This document shows, one piece after another, positions 34,420-43,726 of a stretch of 60,384 nucleotides of DNA (position 1 is its first letter; each line of letters begins with the position of its first letter). Location of the stretch: assembly GCF_002295105.1 (NCBI RefSeq), contig NZ_NSGH01000016.1, positions 1 to 60,384 of the forward strand, in the 5' to 3' direction. The notes under the pieces are model-generated. The model saw only the letters and a list, made by a program, of their open reading frames with translations, was not told the DNA's origin and ran no database searches. This DNA is from Salimicrobium humidisoli. Lineage in GTDB: Bacteria > Bacillota > Bacilli > Bacillales > Halobacillaceae. The position numbers and the translations under genes were made by a program.

Positions 34420-36171
34420 ATGGACATATTCAAAAAACTGAAACAGTATTACTGGCCTTATAAAATGTGGCTTTTAGGGTCGATCATCGCGCTAATATTC
34501 GTAACTGCTATTACTGTCGTATATCCGATCGTATTACAGATTACTATAGATGAAGTGATCCGGGGAGAAAAATACTCCTGGATACCTTATATCAGTCTGA
34601 TCTTCATTGCCCTCATGGGAATGAAAGCGATAGCTACTTACATCGATCAGTATTTCGGTGACTATTTTGGCATCCGCTCTGTTTTCTCTTTGCGGGAAGC
34701 ACTTTACGAAAAGCTGCAGCGTCTTTCTTTCCGTTATTACGATAACGCGAAAACGGGGGACATTATGTCGAAGCTCACCGCCGATGTGGATGGATTCCGT
34801 TTTTTCTTATCTTTCGGGTTTTCGGAGTTTGTGCGCATTATACTATTGATGACGGCAAGTCTCGGAGTCATGTTTTACTACTCTATACCTCTGGCTCTTA
34901 TAACTATGGCCGTTATGCCTTTTTTAGCGGTGGTCGTCTTCCGCTTCGACCGGATTGTACACCCGGCTTTCAGAAGAATAAGGAAGTCCTACGGTAATCT
35001 CAATACGCGGGTACAGGAAAATATAAGCGGCATGAATACAGTAAAATCACTGTCCCGCGAGGATTTCGAAGTTAACAGATTTTTAGACAGAAGCGGAGAT
35101 TATCGCCAGACATACATTAATACTTCAAACATATGGGCCCGATATTTTCCTCTTATGGAATTCATCGGAAACGTAAGCGTTGTAGTGCTTCTCGCTTATG
35201 GGGGGTATCTCGTAATGAACGGGGAACTTCAGCTTGGAGAACTCGTCGCATTCTTTAACCTCGTGTGGCTCGTGCTCGGTCCGCTTATGAATTTCGGGTT
35301 CGTAATCAACCTGTTTTCACAGTCCAAAGCCTCCGGAGAGAGACTGCTGAGTATACTCGAGGAGGATGAAGATATTATAAACGACCCTGCTGTGGAACAT
35401 GCACCGATCCGGGGCTCTGTAGTATTTGAAGACGTAACCCTGACTTACCCGGGGGAAGAGGATAAGGCTTTGCGTAACGTGACGCTCCACGCTCCGGCCG
35501 GTACAACGATTGGGCTCATCGGAGCTACGGGTTCAGGTAAAACGAGTGTTACTCAGGTCTTAACAAGATTCTATGAGCCGGAGTCGGGAAGTGTTTATGT
35601 GGATGGAAAACCTGTGAAAGATTATGATTTGCAGCATTTAAGAAGGAATGTAGGGGTCGTTCTGCAGGAATCCTTTCTGTTCTCCACCACAATTAAAGAA
35701 AATATCGCCTATGGAAACCCGCTGGCTTCTGAAGAAGACATTATCAATGCTGCCAAAAGAGCGCAGGCCCATGATTTTATTATGGAAACTCCGGAAGGGT
35801 ATGACACGCTGCTCGGCGAAAGAGGAATGGGTCTTTCAGGGGGGCAGAAACAGCGGATTGCCATAGCCCGAGCCATACTTATCGATCCTGCCGTATTGAT
35901 TCTGGATGACGCCACTTCCGCTGTCGATATGGAAACGGAATTCAAAATTCAGAAGGCTTTAAGGGAAGTGATGAAAGGGAGGACGACATTTATTATTGCT
36001 CATCGGATTTCCTCTATTAAGCATGCTGATGAAATTCTGGTGCTCGACAGGGGGAGAGTGGTGGAAAGAGGGGGACATGAAGACCTGCTTGTAAACAAAG
36101 GAACATACCGGAGAATCTATGATATCCAGTATAAAGACAGGGATAAAATATTTAAAGCTCATCGGCAGTAA
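34420..36171 (+). CDS. yknU: ABC exporter half-transporter, YknU-like (degenerate ATPase subunit)
   Basis: A 583-residue half-transporter: six membrane helices (about 1-310), then an ATPase domain with Walker A GATGSGKTS, signature LSGGQKQR and Walker B LILDDATSAVD. The usual catalytic glutamate after Walker B is aspartate. Together with the downstream YknV-like partner this predicts a heterodimeric exporter with one weak ATP site. The B. subtilis yknU-yknV pair has the same order and sizes. The substrate is unknown. GGGGTG precedes a double ATG, and the second (34420) is better spaced. Confidence 0.85.
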   Translation: MDIFKKLKQYYWPYKMWLLGSIIALIFVTAITVVYPIVLQITIDEVIRGEKYSWIPYISLIFIALMGMKAIATYIDQYFGDYFGIRSVFSLREALYEKLQRLSFRYYDNAKTGDIMSKLTADVDGFRFFLSFGFSEFVRIILLMTASLGVMFYYSIPLALITMAVMPFLAVVVFRFDRIVHPAFRRIRKSYGNLNTRVQENISGMNTVKSLSREDFEVNRFLDRSGDYRQTYINTSNIWARYFPLMEFIGNVSVVVLLAYGGYLVMNGELQLGELVAFFNLVWLVLGPLMNFGFVINLFSQSKASGERLLSILEEDEDIINDPAVEHAPIRGSVVFEDVTLTYPGEEDKALRNVTLHAPAGTTIGLIGATGSGKTSVTQVLTRFYEPESGSVYVDGKPVKDYDLQHLRRNVGVVLQESFLFSTTIKENIAYGNPLASEEDIINAAKRAQAHDFIMETPEGYDTLLGERGMGLSGGQKQRIAIARAILIDPAVLILDDATSAVDMETEFKIQKALREVMKGRTTFIIAHRISSIKHADEILVLDRGRVVERGGHEDLLVNKGTYRRIYDIQYKDRDKIFKAHRQ

Positions 36172-36186
36172 GAAAGGAGGGGTCAA

Positions 36187-37998
36187 ATGGCACGTAATAA
36201 AAAACACCTGGAAAGATTTCAGTATACCCAGGACCAGGCTATAGAGAAACCGTTTAATTGGAAACAACTGCTGCGTCTTCTGAAGTACTTGCGTCCTTAC
36301 ACGAAAAAACTGCTTCCTATAGCAATTACGGCTATGCTCGTCTCCACGTTAGTCCGGATGTTCGTACCTGTCCTTATCGGTAGTGTAGCCATTGACAGCG
36401 CTATAGCGGACAAGGATGTCCCTTTTTTGACTTGGCTCGTTATCGGTATTTCTCTTATGTATCTGATCAGTTATGCCGGGAATAATCTTCGTATAAAATA
36501 TGTGAATATACTGGGACAAAACGTCATCTATGATTTGAGGAGGCACTTATTTACTCACGTGCAGCGGCTTTCTCATCGATTCTTCGACACAAAATCGGCC
36601 GGGTCGATTCTTGTCAGGATTATGAATGATATTAATTCGCTGCAGGAGTTGTTTACGAACGGTATCATTAACGTACTGATGGATATCGTTCTGCTTACAG
36701 GCATTGTGGTACTTTTATTCGCGTTGAGTCCTAAACTTGCTATTGCAATTCTTATTGTTCTTCCGCTCATGTTTTATATTTCCACGAAACTGAGAAGGAA
36801 CATACGCAGGTCCTGGCAGACAGTCAGAATCGAACAGTCCAAGCTGAACTCTCATTTAAATGAAAGTCTGCAGGGAATGAGGATTACGCAGGCGTTTGCT
36901 CAGGAAGATGAAAATGCCGAATATTTTGAAGGGATAAATACAAGTAACTTCAATGCCTGGAAAGAAGCTTCGAGGAAGAGTGCCATGTTTCGTCCATTCG
37001 TTGAAATGAGTAATGCAATAGGAACTGTTATACTGCTTGCATATGGTGCTTACTTAATTCTTGAGGGAGATGTCACGGTAGGAACGTTTGTAACCTTCTC
37101 TATCTATCTCGGTATGTTCTGGGAACCTATATCAAGACTCGGTCAGATGTACAATCAGTTGCTGATGGCAATGGCAGCGTCAGAGAGGATATTCGAGTTC
37201 CTGGATGAACAGCCGAACGTAAAAGAAAAGGAAGATGCGATCGAATTAAAAAGCATAAATGGTCACATAGAGTTTGACCGCGTAAAATTCGCCTATGATA
37301 CCGAGAGAATAGCCATCCCTGACTTATCTCTTGAGATAAAACAGGGTGAGACGGTTGCTCTCGTAGGACACACCGGTTCCGGTAAGTCCACAATCGCGAA
37401 TCTGATCAGCAGATTTTATGATCCTACTGAAGGAGAAGTGAGAATAGACGGAATCGATCTGCGTGATGCGAAAATCGACAGCATCCGCTCCCGGATTAGT
37501 GTTGTACTTCAAGACACCTTCATTTTCTCGGGGGATATTATGGAAAATATCAGGTTCGGAAGGCCGGAGGCAAGTGATGAAGAAGTGAAAGAGGCTGCCC
37601 GGGTGGTGGGAGCGGATGAGTTCATTGATCGGCTGCCTCACGGATACAGGACGGAAGTAGAAGAGCGGGGCAACATTTTATCGGCAGGAGAGAGACAACT
37701 GCTTTCGTTCGCCAGAGCTCTCCTTGCCGATCCGAGTATTCTCATTCTTGATGAAGCTACGTCAAGTATCGACACGGAAACCGAAATGAAAATCCAGGAA
37801 GCACTGAACAGACTTTTAAAAAATCGTACAGCTATTATGATAGCTCATCGCCTGTCTACTATCAGAGAAGCCGATAAAATCTTTGTACTGGAGAATGGAA
37901 AAGTTCTGGAGCATGGATCGCATGAAGAACTGATGGAAAAAGAAGGGGAATATTATGAGCTGGTAAAATCCCAGTTTCAAATGCTTGATGCTATCTGA
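36187..37998 (+). CDS. yknV: ABC exporter half-transporter, YknV-like (catalytic ATPase subunit)
   Basis: A 603-residue half-transporter with an extra N-terminal cytosolic extension of about 40 residues before six membrane helices. The ATPase domain has Walker A GHTGSGKST and a full Walker B with glutamate (LILDEATSSID), but a degenerate signature (LSAGERQ instead of LSGGQ). This is the exact complement of its partner, so the dimer would have one consensus and one degenerate site, as in BmrCD-type exporters. AAGGAGGGG precedes the ATG, 15 bases after yknU. A terminator follows immediately. Confidence 0.86.
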   Translation: MARNKKHLERFQYTQDQAIEKPFNWKQLLRLLKYLRPYTKKLLPIAITAMLVSTLVRMFVPVLIGSVAIDSAIADKDVPFLTWLVIGISLMYLISYAGNNLRIKYVNILGQNVIYDLRRHLFTHVQRLSHRFFDTKSAGSILVRIMNDINSLQELFTNGIINVLMDIVLLTGIVVLLFALSPKLAIAILIVLPLMFYISTKLRRNIRRSWQTVRIEQSKLNSHLNESLQGMRITQAFAQEDENAEYFEGINTSNFNAWKEASRKSAMFRPFVEMSNAIGTVILLAYGAYLILEGDVTVGTFVTFSIYLGMFWEPISRLGQMYNQLLMAMAASERIFEFLDEQPNVKEKEDAIELKSINGHIEFDRVKFAYDTERIAIPDLSLEIKQGETVALVGHTGSGKSTIANLISRFYDPTEGEVRIDGIDLRDAKIDSIRSRISVVLQDTFIFSGDIMENIRFGRPEASDEEVKEAARVVGADEFIDRLPHGYRTEVEERGNILSAGERQLLSFARALLADPSILILDEATSSIDTETEMKIQEALNRLLKNRTAIMIAHRLSTIREADKIFVLENGKVLEHGSHEELMEKEGEYYELVKSQFQMLDAI

Positions 37999-38024
37999 CC
38001 TGCCGTTATTCCGGCAGGTCTTTT
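37999..38024 (+). terminator. Terminator after the ABC exporter pair
   Basis: CCTGCCG pairs with CGGCAGG, followed by TCTTTT. It begins right at the stop codon. Confidence 0.8.
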
Positions 38025-38152
38025 GACTAAGTGAAACTTTAAAAATGCGGGCTTTCCCTCTGCGATCCGCTACTGCTTTTACTCTACCGGAGAGTTCCGG
38101 TCACTAAATGTTAACAAAGTTCTTTTTCACTTAAATGACACAGGTCTATGAG

Positions 38153-38182
38153 TAGACACGTTTCCTCAGGGTAAGGTATTAT
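38153..38182 (+). promoter_or_regulatory. Probable sigma-A promoter of the cytochrome bd operon
   Basis: TAGACA (38153-38158) and TATTAT (38177-38182) are 18 bases apart. Transcription would start near 38189, just before the Rex operator. Confidence 0.55.
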
Positions 38183-38198
38183 AGTTGGTAACAGGATA

Positions 38199-38216
38199 TT
38201 GTGAAATAAGTCACAA
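38199..38216. promoter_or_regulatory. Rex (NADH/NAD redox) operator upstream of cydA
   Basis: The sequence TTGTGA-N6-TCACAA is a perfect inverted repeat that matches the Rex operator. Rex releases DNA when NADH is high, inducing cytochrome bd in Bacillus. Its location shortly after the predicted start site suggests repression by blocking elongation. Confidence 0.75.
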
Positions 38217-38276
38217 ATTTGTCAAAACCTGATACGGATCAAACTGTAATCAGTTATCATAAGAGGGGGAAATAAA

Positions 38277-39629
38277 ATGATTGAATTGGATTCCGTCATG
38301 CTGAGCCGTATGCTTACGGCTATGACGCTGATTTTTCACATTATTTTCGCTACAGTAGGCGTAGGAGTTCCGGTCATGATCTCCATAGCCGAACTCATCG
38401 GAATAAAGAAAAAAGATAAATATTATTCGTTAATGGCGAAAAGGTGGGCTAGGGGCTTCACGATAATTGTGGCAGTAGGCGTGGTTACCGGTACGGCTAT
38501 AGGTCTGCAGCTTTCTCTGCTGTGGCCGAGTTTTATGCAGCTGGCCGGCAAGGTGATTGCTCTGCCGCTGTTTATGGAAACTTTCGCTTTCTTCTTTGAA
38601 GCTATTTTCCTCGGGGCATATCTCTATACGTGGGACCGCTTTAAGAACCCTATGACTCACTGGTGGCTCTCCATTCCCATTATAATTGGCGGAACATTGT
38701 CCGCATTCTTCATTACAACAGTGAACGCCTTTATGAATACACCTGCAGGGTTCGATGTGGAGGATGGAGTAATCAACGCGATTAACCCGTTGGCAGCAAT
38801 GTTCAACCCTGCGACTCCAACGAAGGTCTTTCACGTGGTGTCTTCAGCTTACATGACTTCAGCGGCGATTCTTGCGACGATAGCTGCTGTAACGTATCTC
38901 GTGAAACGGGATCAGGAATATGCGAAGCGCGCGCTGAAGCTGACAGTTACAGCCACACTTGTTTTCTCCATCTCCACGGCTGTGGCCGGAGATTTATCTG
39001 CAAAATTCCTGGCAGAATACCAGCCGGAGAAACTCGCGGCAGGGGAATGGCACTTTGAAACTGAAGAAGGTGCGGACCTTGTGCTCTTCGGTACCCTGAA
39101 TGATGATAATGAAATTACCGGTGAGATACGATTACCGAAAGCCTTGAGCTTTCTGGCTTACGGAAATTTCGATGCGGAAGTGACGGGACTTGATAAAATT
39201 CCTGATGACGAAGAGCCTCCGCTATTTATTCACTATTTCTTCGACCTGATGGTATCGATAGGAATGTTTGTACTTCTGGTGTCCGGGTTGTATGTACTGA
39301 TGACCTATGTCAAGAAATGGAACCCGCATAATAAGCTGATGCTCTGGGCGCTGACTACCATCGGTCCTTTATCCATGCTTGCTATTGAATTTGGCTGGGT
39401 GTACGCCGAAATCGGACGCCAGCCCTGGATTATGAGAGGGTTTATGAAAGTGGCCGAGGGAGCTACTACATCGCCGAACGTGGGAGCTATGTTCCTGCTG
39501 TTTTTCCTTCTGTATTTTGTTCTTGGCATCGGTACTCTTGTAGTTCTCCGTAAAATGTTCAAAGATCATCCTGCGGAAGTGGAACTTGAACATCTTTACA
39601 CGGAAGTTGGTAAAGGAGGGGAGCGATAA
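38277..39629 (+). CDS. cydA: Cytochrome bd-type quinol oxidase subunit I (YthA/CydA)
   Basis: A 450-residue polytopic haem protein that oxidises quinol and reduces oxygen. Haem ligand candidates are His19 in LIFHIIFATVG and the histidine of TKVFHVVSSAYM. The conserved GRQPW motif is in WVYAEIGRQPWIM. The Q-loop region is short, as in Bacillus YthA-type oxidases. An AGAGGGGGAAATAA site precedes the ATG. The stop codon TAA shares one base with the ATG of cydB (TAATG), so the subunits are translationally coupled. The Rex operator lies upstream. Confidence 0.9.
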   Translation: MIELDSVMLSRMLTAMTLIFHIIFATVGVGVPVMISIAELIGIKKKDKYYSLMAKRWARGFTIIVAVGVVTGTAIGLQLSLLWPSFMQLAGKVIALPLFMETFAFFFEAIFLGAYLYTWDRFKNPMTHWWLSIPIIIGGTLSAFFITTVNAFMNTPAGFDVEDGVINAINPLAAMFNPATPTKVFHVVSSAYMTSAAILATIAAVTYLVKRDQEYAKRALKLTVTATLVFSISTAVAGDLSAKFLAEYQPEKLAAGEWHFETEEGADLVLFGTLNDDNEITGEIRLPKALSFLAYGNFDAEVTGLDKIPDDEEPPLFIHYFFDLMVSIGMFVLLVSGLYVLMTYVKKWNPHNKLMLWALTTIGPLSMLAIEFGWVYAEIGRQPWIMRGFMKVAEGATTSPNVGAMFLLFFLLYFVLGIGTLVVLRKMFKDHPAEVELEHLYTEVGKGGER

Positions 39630-40642
39630 TGGGATACGAATATATAGGTATCACAGTTTTATGGGTGTTTCTCTACGGATATCTGATTGTAGCTTCCGTT
39701 GATTTCGGAGCAGGATTTTTTGCTTATTACGCAAGAAGAACGAACAAAGATCATATTATGAATAAATTGATTTCCAGGTATCTATCACCTGTCTGGGAAG
39801 TGACGAACGTGTTCTTCGTGTTTTTCTTCGTAGGACTCGTCGGCTTCTTTCCGGATATGGCTTACTACTTCGGACAGGCGCTGTTAATACCCGGAAGTAT
39901 TGCAATTGTGCTGTTGGCTATCCGGGGTTCCTTCTATGCGTTTGAAAGTTACGGCTCAAAAAATAACTCTGTTTTCATGTTTCTCTATGGAGCTACGGGT
40001 TTATTGATACCTGCTTCACTTTCTACGGCTCTTACTATTTCGGAAGGAGGCTTCCTTAACGTAACGGACGACGGGGTAAGACTGCAGATTACTGAACTGC
40101 TGCTAAGTCCGTACTCCTGGAGTGTAGTCTTACTTGCAATCGTCTCCGTGCTTTACATCAGTTCGATGTTTCTGTCATATTATGCCCATAAGGCGGGAGA
40201 TAAAGACGCTTTATCGTTGTTAAGAAAGTACGCTCTGTTTTGGAGCATTCCTACGATTATCGCCAGTATGACGGTGTTTATAGCTATGAGTCAGCACAAC
40301 CCCGAGCACTTCGACAGGCTGTTCGATTACTGGTGGGTGTTTGGGCTCAGTGTGTTGTTCTATCTGATAGCTGTATTTCTCGTCTACAGTGAAAAACTGT
40401 ACGGCTTTGCCTTTATCGCCGTAATGCTACAGTTCTTCTTCGCTTTCTTCGGATATGGTGTTTCGAAACTGCCGTATCTGCTTTACCCGCACGTTACGAT
40501 TTCCGAAAGTGTAACGCCTGATGCTATGGGATTGGCTCTGGTAGTCGCATTTATAGGCGGGCTGCTGTTACTTATCCCTTCTCTGGTGATGCTGATGAGA
40601 ATGTTTTTGTTTGATGCAGATTATATCAAAGGTAATAAATAG
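39629..40642 (+). CDS. cydB: Cytochrome bd-type quinol oxidase subunit II (YthB/CydB)
   Basis: A 337-residue protein with eight to nine membrane helices that pairs with CydA. The N-terminal GYLIVASVDFGAGFF and YLSPVWEVTNVFFVFFFVGLVGFFP are typical of CydB. It overlaps the cydA stop by one base. The gene ends in a terminator hairpin that begins at the stop codon. No cydCD-type haem/thiol exporter genes are adjacent. The YknUV pair just upstream is an ABC exporter but is separated by a terminator. Confidence 0.88.
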   Translation: MGYEYIGITVLWVFLYGYLIVASVDFGAGFFAYYARRTNKDHIMNKLISRYLSPVWEVTNVFFVFFFVGLVGFFPDMAYYFGQALLIPGSIAIVLLAIRGSFYAFESYGSKNNSVFMFLYGATGLLIPASLSTALTISEGGFLNVTDDGVRLQITELLLSPYSWSVVLLAIVSVLYISSMFLSYYAHKAGDKDALSLLRKYALFWSIPTIIASMTVFIAMSQHNPEHFDRLFDYWWVFGLSVLFYLIAVFLVYSEKLYGFAFIAVMLQFFFAFFGYGVSKLPYLLYPHVTISESVTPDAMGLALVVAFIGGLLLLIPSLVMLMRMFLFDADYIKGNK

Positions 40643-40672
40643 CTGGAGAGGTCTTCCTCTCCGGCTATTTTT
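40638..40672 (+). terminator. Terminator of cydAB
   Basis: AATAGCTGGAGAGG pairs with CCTCTCCGGCTATT around TCTT, followed by five T. The cydB stop codon lies in the left arm. Confidence 0.9.
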
Positions 40673-40707
40673 GAGATAATATACGCGTAGGAAGGGTGGA
40701 ATTAGTG

Positions 40708-41376
40708 ATGAAAAGAGAATTTGCCGTAATAGGCCTGGGCAGATTTGGAGGTAGTATCTGCCGGGAATTGAGTGAAGAGGGGATGGATGTCCTCGCAATC
40801 GATACGGATGAAGATAAGGTGAACGAATTCAAAGATATAGCTTCCCACGCTGTTATTGCTGATGCTACCGATGAAAATGCATTGAAAGAGCTTGGAATTA
40901 GGAACATTGATCATGTGATCGTGGCAATAGGGGATAATATTCACGCAAGTATACTTGCTACACTTATACTGAAGGAACTGGGTACTAAAACCCTGACTGT
41001 AAAAGCACAGAATGACTACCATGAGAAGGTACTGAATAAAATTGGTGCTGACCACGTAGTGCATCCGGAGAGGGATATGGGTAGAAGAATAGCTCACAAT
41101 ATCATCTCCAACAATATCCTTGACTACATTGAGCTGTCTGATGACCATAGCGTCGTGGAGGTAAAAGCCGGAAGCAAGATGCGTGGGAAATCACTCATCG
41201 ATCTGGATATTCGTGCTCAGTATGGTTGTAACGTAGTTGCTATCAAAAGAAACAGGGACATAATCGTTTCACCGAGAGCTACAGAAAATATAAAAGAAAG
41301 TGACGTACTGATAGTGATCGGTGCTGATATAGATATCAGCCGCTTTGAAAAACATCTCGTCGTGGAAGAAGATTAG
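40708..41376 (+). CDS. ktrC: Potassium channel gating subunit, RCK/TrkA family (KtrC-like)
   Basis: A 222-residue cytosolic regulator: an N-terminal RCK_N Rossmann domain (GLGRFGGSICREL; DTDEDKV; GDNIHASILATLI) that binds ATP/ADP, and a C-terminal RCK_C domain (from about 140) that in KtrC binds c-di-AMP and closes the channel. It forms an octameric ring on a KtrB/KtrD channel such as 16295-17647. In B. subtilis ktrC also lies beside rnjA. AAGGGTGG precedes the ATG at 40708, with in-frame GTG codons upstream at 40696 and 40705. Confidence 0.9.
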   Translation: MKREFAVIGLGRFGGSICRELSEEGMDVLAIDTDEDKVNEFKDIASHAVIADATDENALKELGIRNIDHVIVAIGDNIHASILATLILKELGTKTLTVKAQNDYHEKVLNKIGADHVVHPERDMGRRIAHNIISNNILDYIELSDDHSVVEVKAGSKMRGKSLIDLDIRAQYGCNVVAIKRNRDIIVSPRATENIKESDVLIVIGADIDISRFEKHLVVEED

Positions 41377-41400
41377 ACAGATACTTACGGAACAAATAAA

Positions 41401-41444
41401 AAAGCGCGCCCTCCGGGAAAAATGTCTTCCGGGGGGCGCGCTTT
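41401..41444. terminator. Terminator between the convergent ktrC and rnjA genes
   Basis: AAAGCGCGCCCTCCGG pairs with CCGGGGGGCGCGCTTT. The better T run is on the minus strand, serving rnjA. Confidence 0.85.
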
Positions 41445-41466
41445 AATAATTATTAAACTGATGGAA

Positions 41467-43134
41467 TCATACTTCCATAATGATAGGAAGAATCATCGGA
41501 CGGCGTTTTGTCTTTTCGAAAAGGAACGGAGCAATCGTATCAGTGATTTCGTTCTTGATTTCCGACCACTGGGTTGTCCGGCGTTCCATGACTTTATTTA
41601 CATGCTTAGTAACAAGCTTCTGTGCATCTTTGATCAAGTCTTCGGATTCTCTCATGTAAACGAATCCTCGGGAGATGATGTCAGGGCCGGAAGCAATCTT
41701 GAATTCTTTCATATTAATGCTTACGACTACAATCACAAGACCTTCCTCGGATAAAATACGGCGGTCCCGAAGAACTATATTACCTATATCGCCGATGCCG
41801 CTGCCGTCCACATAAACAGATCCGGATGGGATTTTACCTGCTACCATCGCTTCGTCTTTGCCTAACGCAAGCACGTCACCGTTATCCATGACGAATGTAT
41901 TGTCAGGTTCCACATCACAGTCTTCGCTTAGTTTGGCATGTTCCTTGAGCATGCGGTACTCTCCGTGAATCGGCATGAAGAATTTAGGCTGGATCAGACG
42001 GAGCATCAGCTTCATTTCTTCCTGACTTCCGTGTCCGGAAGTATGGATGTCGCTGAGGGGTCCGTGAATCACTTCGGCACCCGCACGATAAAGTTTGTTG
42101 ATGGTACGACTGACACTGATAGTATTACCAGGGATTGGGGATGATGAGAATACAACAGTGTCATTTGGGATGATCTGGATCTGACGGTGTGTACCGTTTG
42201 CAATTCTGGAAAGCGCGGCCATAGGCTCTCCTTGCGAACCGGTACACAGAATAGCTACTTCATGAGCCGGGAGACGGTTAATTTCATGAGCATCTATGAA
42301 TGTACCTTTGGGAGCGTTGATGTATCCGAGTTCCTGACCGATACGTATGGAAGATTCCATACTTCTGCCGAAAACGGCCACTTTTCTATTGTGCTTCACA
42401 GCACCTTCCACCATTTGTTGCAGACGGTAAATGTTAGAAGCGAAAGTTGCAAAAATCAGGCGTCCTTTAGCGCGGGAGAAGACGTTCTGAATATTTTCGC
42501 CAACGACTCTCTCTGATTTAGTGAAGCCTGGTACTTCAGCGTTCGTACTGTCCGAAAGCAGTGCAAGAACGCCTTCTTTCCCGATTTCAGCCATACGCGC
42601 GATATTTGCCGGTTCTCCGACCGGGGTGAAATCAAATTTAAAATCACCCGTATGCACGATGTTACCGGGAGGTGTTTTGACCACAATACCGAAGGAATCA
42701 GGAATACTGTGAGTCGTACGGAAGAAAGACACAGAGGTCTTGCGGAATTTAATTACATCATCTTCCTGGATTTCATGGAGCTTGGTGCTCCTTGTCAATC
42801 CATGCTCACTGAGTTTATTTTTCAAAAGGCCTGCTGCCAGCTTCCCGGCGTAGACAGGGATGTTAATTTCACGCAACAGATAAGGAATACCGCCGATATG
42901 GTCTTCGTGTCCGTGAGTGATGAATAACCCTTTGATTTTATCCTGGTTCTGGATAAGGTACGTGTAGTCAGGGATAACGTAGTCAATGCCCAGAAGTTCG
43001 TCTTCCGGGAATTTGATACCGGCGTCAATGAGGATAATTTCGTCTTGAAATTGGACGCCATACGTATTTTTACCGATTTCTCCAAGGCCGCCTAAAGCAA
43101 AGACGGCAGTCTGGTCGTTTTTAACGAATTTCAT
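41467..43134 (-). CDS. rnjA: Ribonuclease J1
   Basis: A 555-residue metallo-beta-lactamase/beta-CASP nuclease with 5'-3' exonuclease and endonuclease activity in mRNA decay and rRNA maturation. The zinc motif is [24 protein letters not shown] and the later [16 protein letters not shown] (beta-CASP) and [10 protein letters not shown] are intact, as is the C-terminal domain. It begins two bases after the rpoY stop codon, a coupling conserved in Bacillales. Confidence 0.96.
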   Translation of the reverse strand: MKFVKNDQTAVFALGGLGEIGKNTYGVQFQDEIILIDAGIKFPEDELLGIDYVIPDYTYLIQNQDKIKGLFITHGHEDHIGGIPYLLREINIPVYAGKLAAGLLKNKLSEHGLTRSTKLHEIQEDDVIKFRKTSVSFFRTTHSIPDSFGIVVKTPPGNIVHTGDFKFDFTPVGEPANIARMAEIGKEGVLALLSDSTNAEVPGFTKSERVVGENIQNVFSRAKGRLIFATFASNIYRLQQMVEGAVKHNRKVAVFGRSMESSIRIGQELGYINAPKGTFIDAHEINRLPAHEVAILCTGSQGEPMAALSRIANGTHRQIQIIPNDTVVFSSSPIPGNTISVSRTINKLYRAGAEVIHGPLSDIHTSGHGSQEEMKLMLRLIQPKFFMPIHGEYRMLKEHAKLSEDCDVEPDNTFVMDNGDVLALGKDEAMVAGKIPSGSVYVDGSGIGDIGNIVLRDRRILSEEGLVIVVVSINMKEFKIASGPDIISRGFVYMRESEDLIKDAQKLVTKHVNKVMERRTTQWSEIKNEITDTIAPFLFEKTKRRPMILPIIMEV

Positions 43135-43136
43135 TA

Positions 43137-43346
43137 TTAAAACGACTCCATTTTGAAATCTTTGTCCTGCTGCTCATACTGAAGGTGTTCCTCACTTAAA
43201 CCTTCAATATACTCAATATTTACGTTCTTATCGGCTAATTTTTCACGTACCTCGCGTTCTATTTCTGCTTCTACGTACATAGAATCAGTACGTTCTCTTA
43301 CAGGCACTTCATTCGGAAGTTCCTGGTAATAAACTTTGTAAACCAT
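43137..43346 (-). CDS. rpoY: RNA polymerase epsilon subunit
   Basis: A 69-residue small RNA polymerase subunit (formerly YkzG), which in Firmicutes associates with core enzyme. It begins [20 protein letters not shown], and its acidic C-terminal half ([13 protein letters not shown]) matches the family. The ATG at 43346 gives the normal family length and sits about 11 bases after AAAGGAG. An upstream in-frame start would add 11 residues before the ribosome site. The neighbour rnjA follows after 2 bases. Confidence 0.93.
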   Translation of the reverse strand: MVYKVYYQELPNEVPVRERTDSMYVEAEIEREVREKLADKNVNIEYIEGLSEEHLQYEQQDKDFKMESF

Positions 43347-43412
43347 TACATTTATCTCTCCTTTATTAAAAAAATACATACCTCACACGTTCTCCCGGAA
43401 TTCAAATAAGCT

Positions 43413-43493
43413 TCACGCATACATCTTTCGCTCGAGTATTCGTTTCCAACGTTTTTTTAGCTTTCTTTTTAAACGCTTCATCATAGCGTCCAT
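43413..43493 (-). CDS. Possible 26-residue strongly basic peptide in the rpoY-rnjA leader
   Basis: Read leftward: MDAMMKRLKRKLKKRWKRIL followed by ERKMYA. Thirteen of the 26 residues are Lys or Arg, and the rest would form an amphipathic helix. A GAAGGGAG site lies 9 bases before the internal ATG-ATG (43484-43479), so the translated form may be 22-23 residues. It lies between the predicted rpoY promoter and rpoY. I recognise no family. It could be a leader peptide or chance. Confidence 0.45.
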   Translation of the reverse strand: MDAMMKRLKRKLKKRWKRILERKMYA

Positions 43494-43562
43494 CTCCCTT
43501 CAGGCTAATGGAAGAAAACTGTTACCAAAACGTATGACCGCCCAATCCCTGTTACTTATAGT

Positions 43563-43591
43563 ATAATACGGTTTTACTTATAATGAAACAA
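43563..43591 (-). promoter_or_regulatory. Probable sigma-A promoter for rpoY-rnjA
   Basis: On the minus strand TTGTTT (43591-43586) and TATTAT (43568-43563) are separated by 17 bases. The transcript would have a leader of about 210 bases containing the basic mini-ORF. The rest of the 43380-43726 gap shows no other gene. Confidence 0.6.
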
Positions 43592-43726
43592 CTAACTTAA
43601 TTATAAGGGTAAAGTTTTTGTTTTCGGTGTAATACAAAAAAGGGGAAGAGCCCGTTCCTTTCAAAAAAATTGCACTCATGCTAAAGTATATCCATCAAAG
43701 AATATTCAGTCCGGGGAGGAAGGAAG

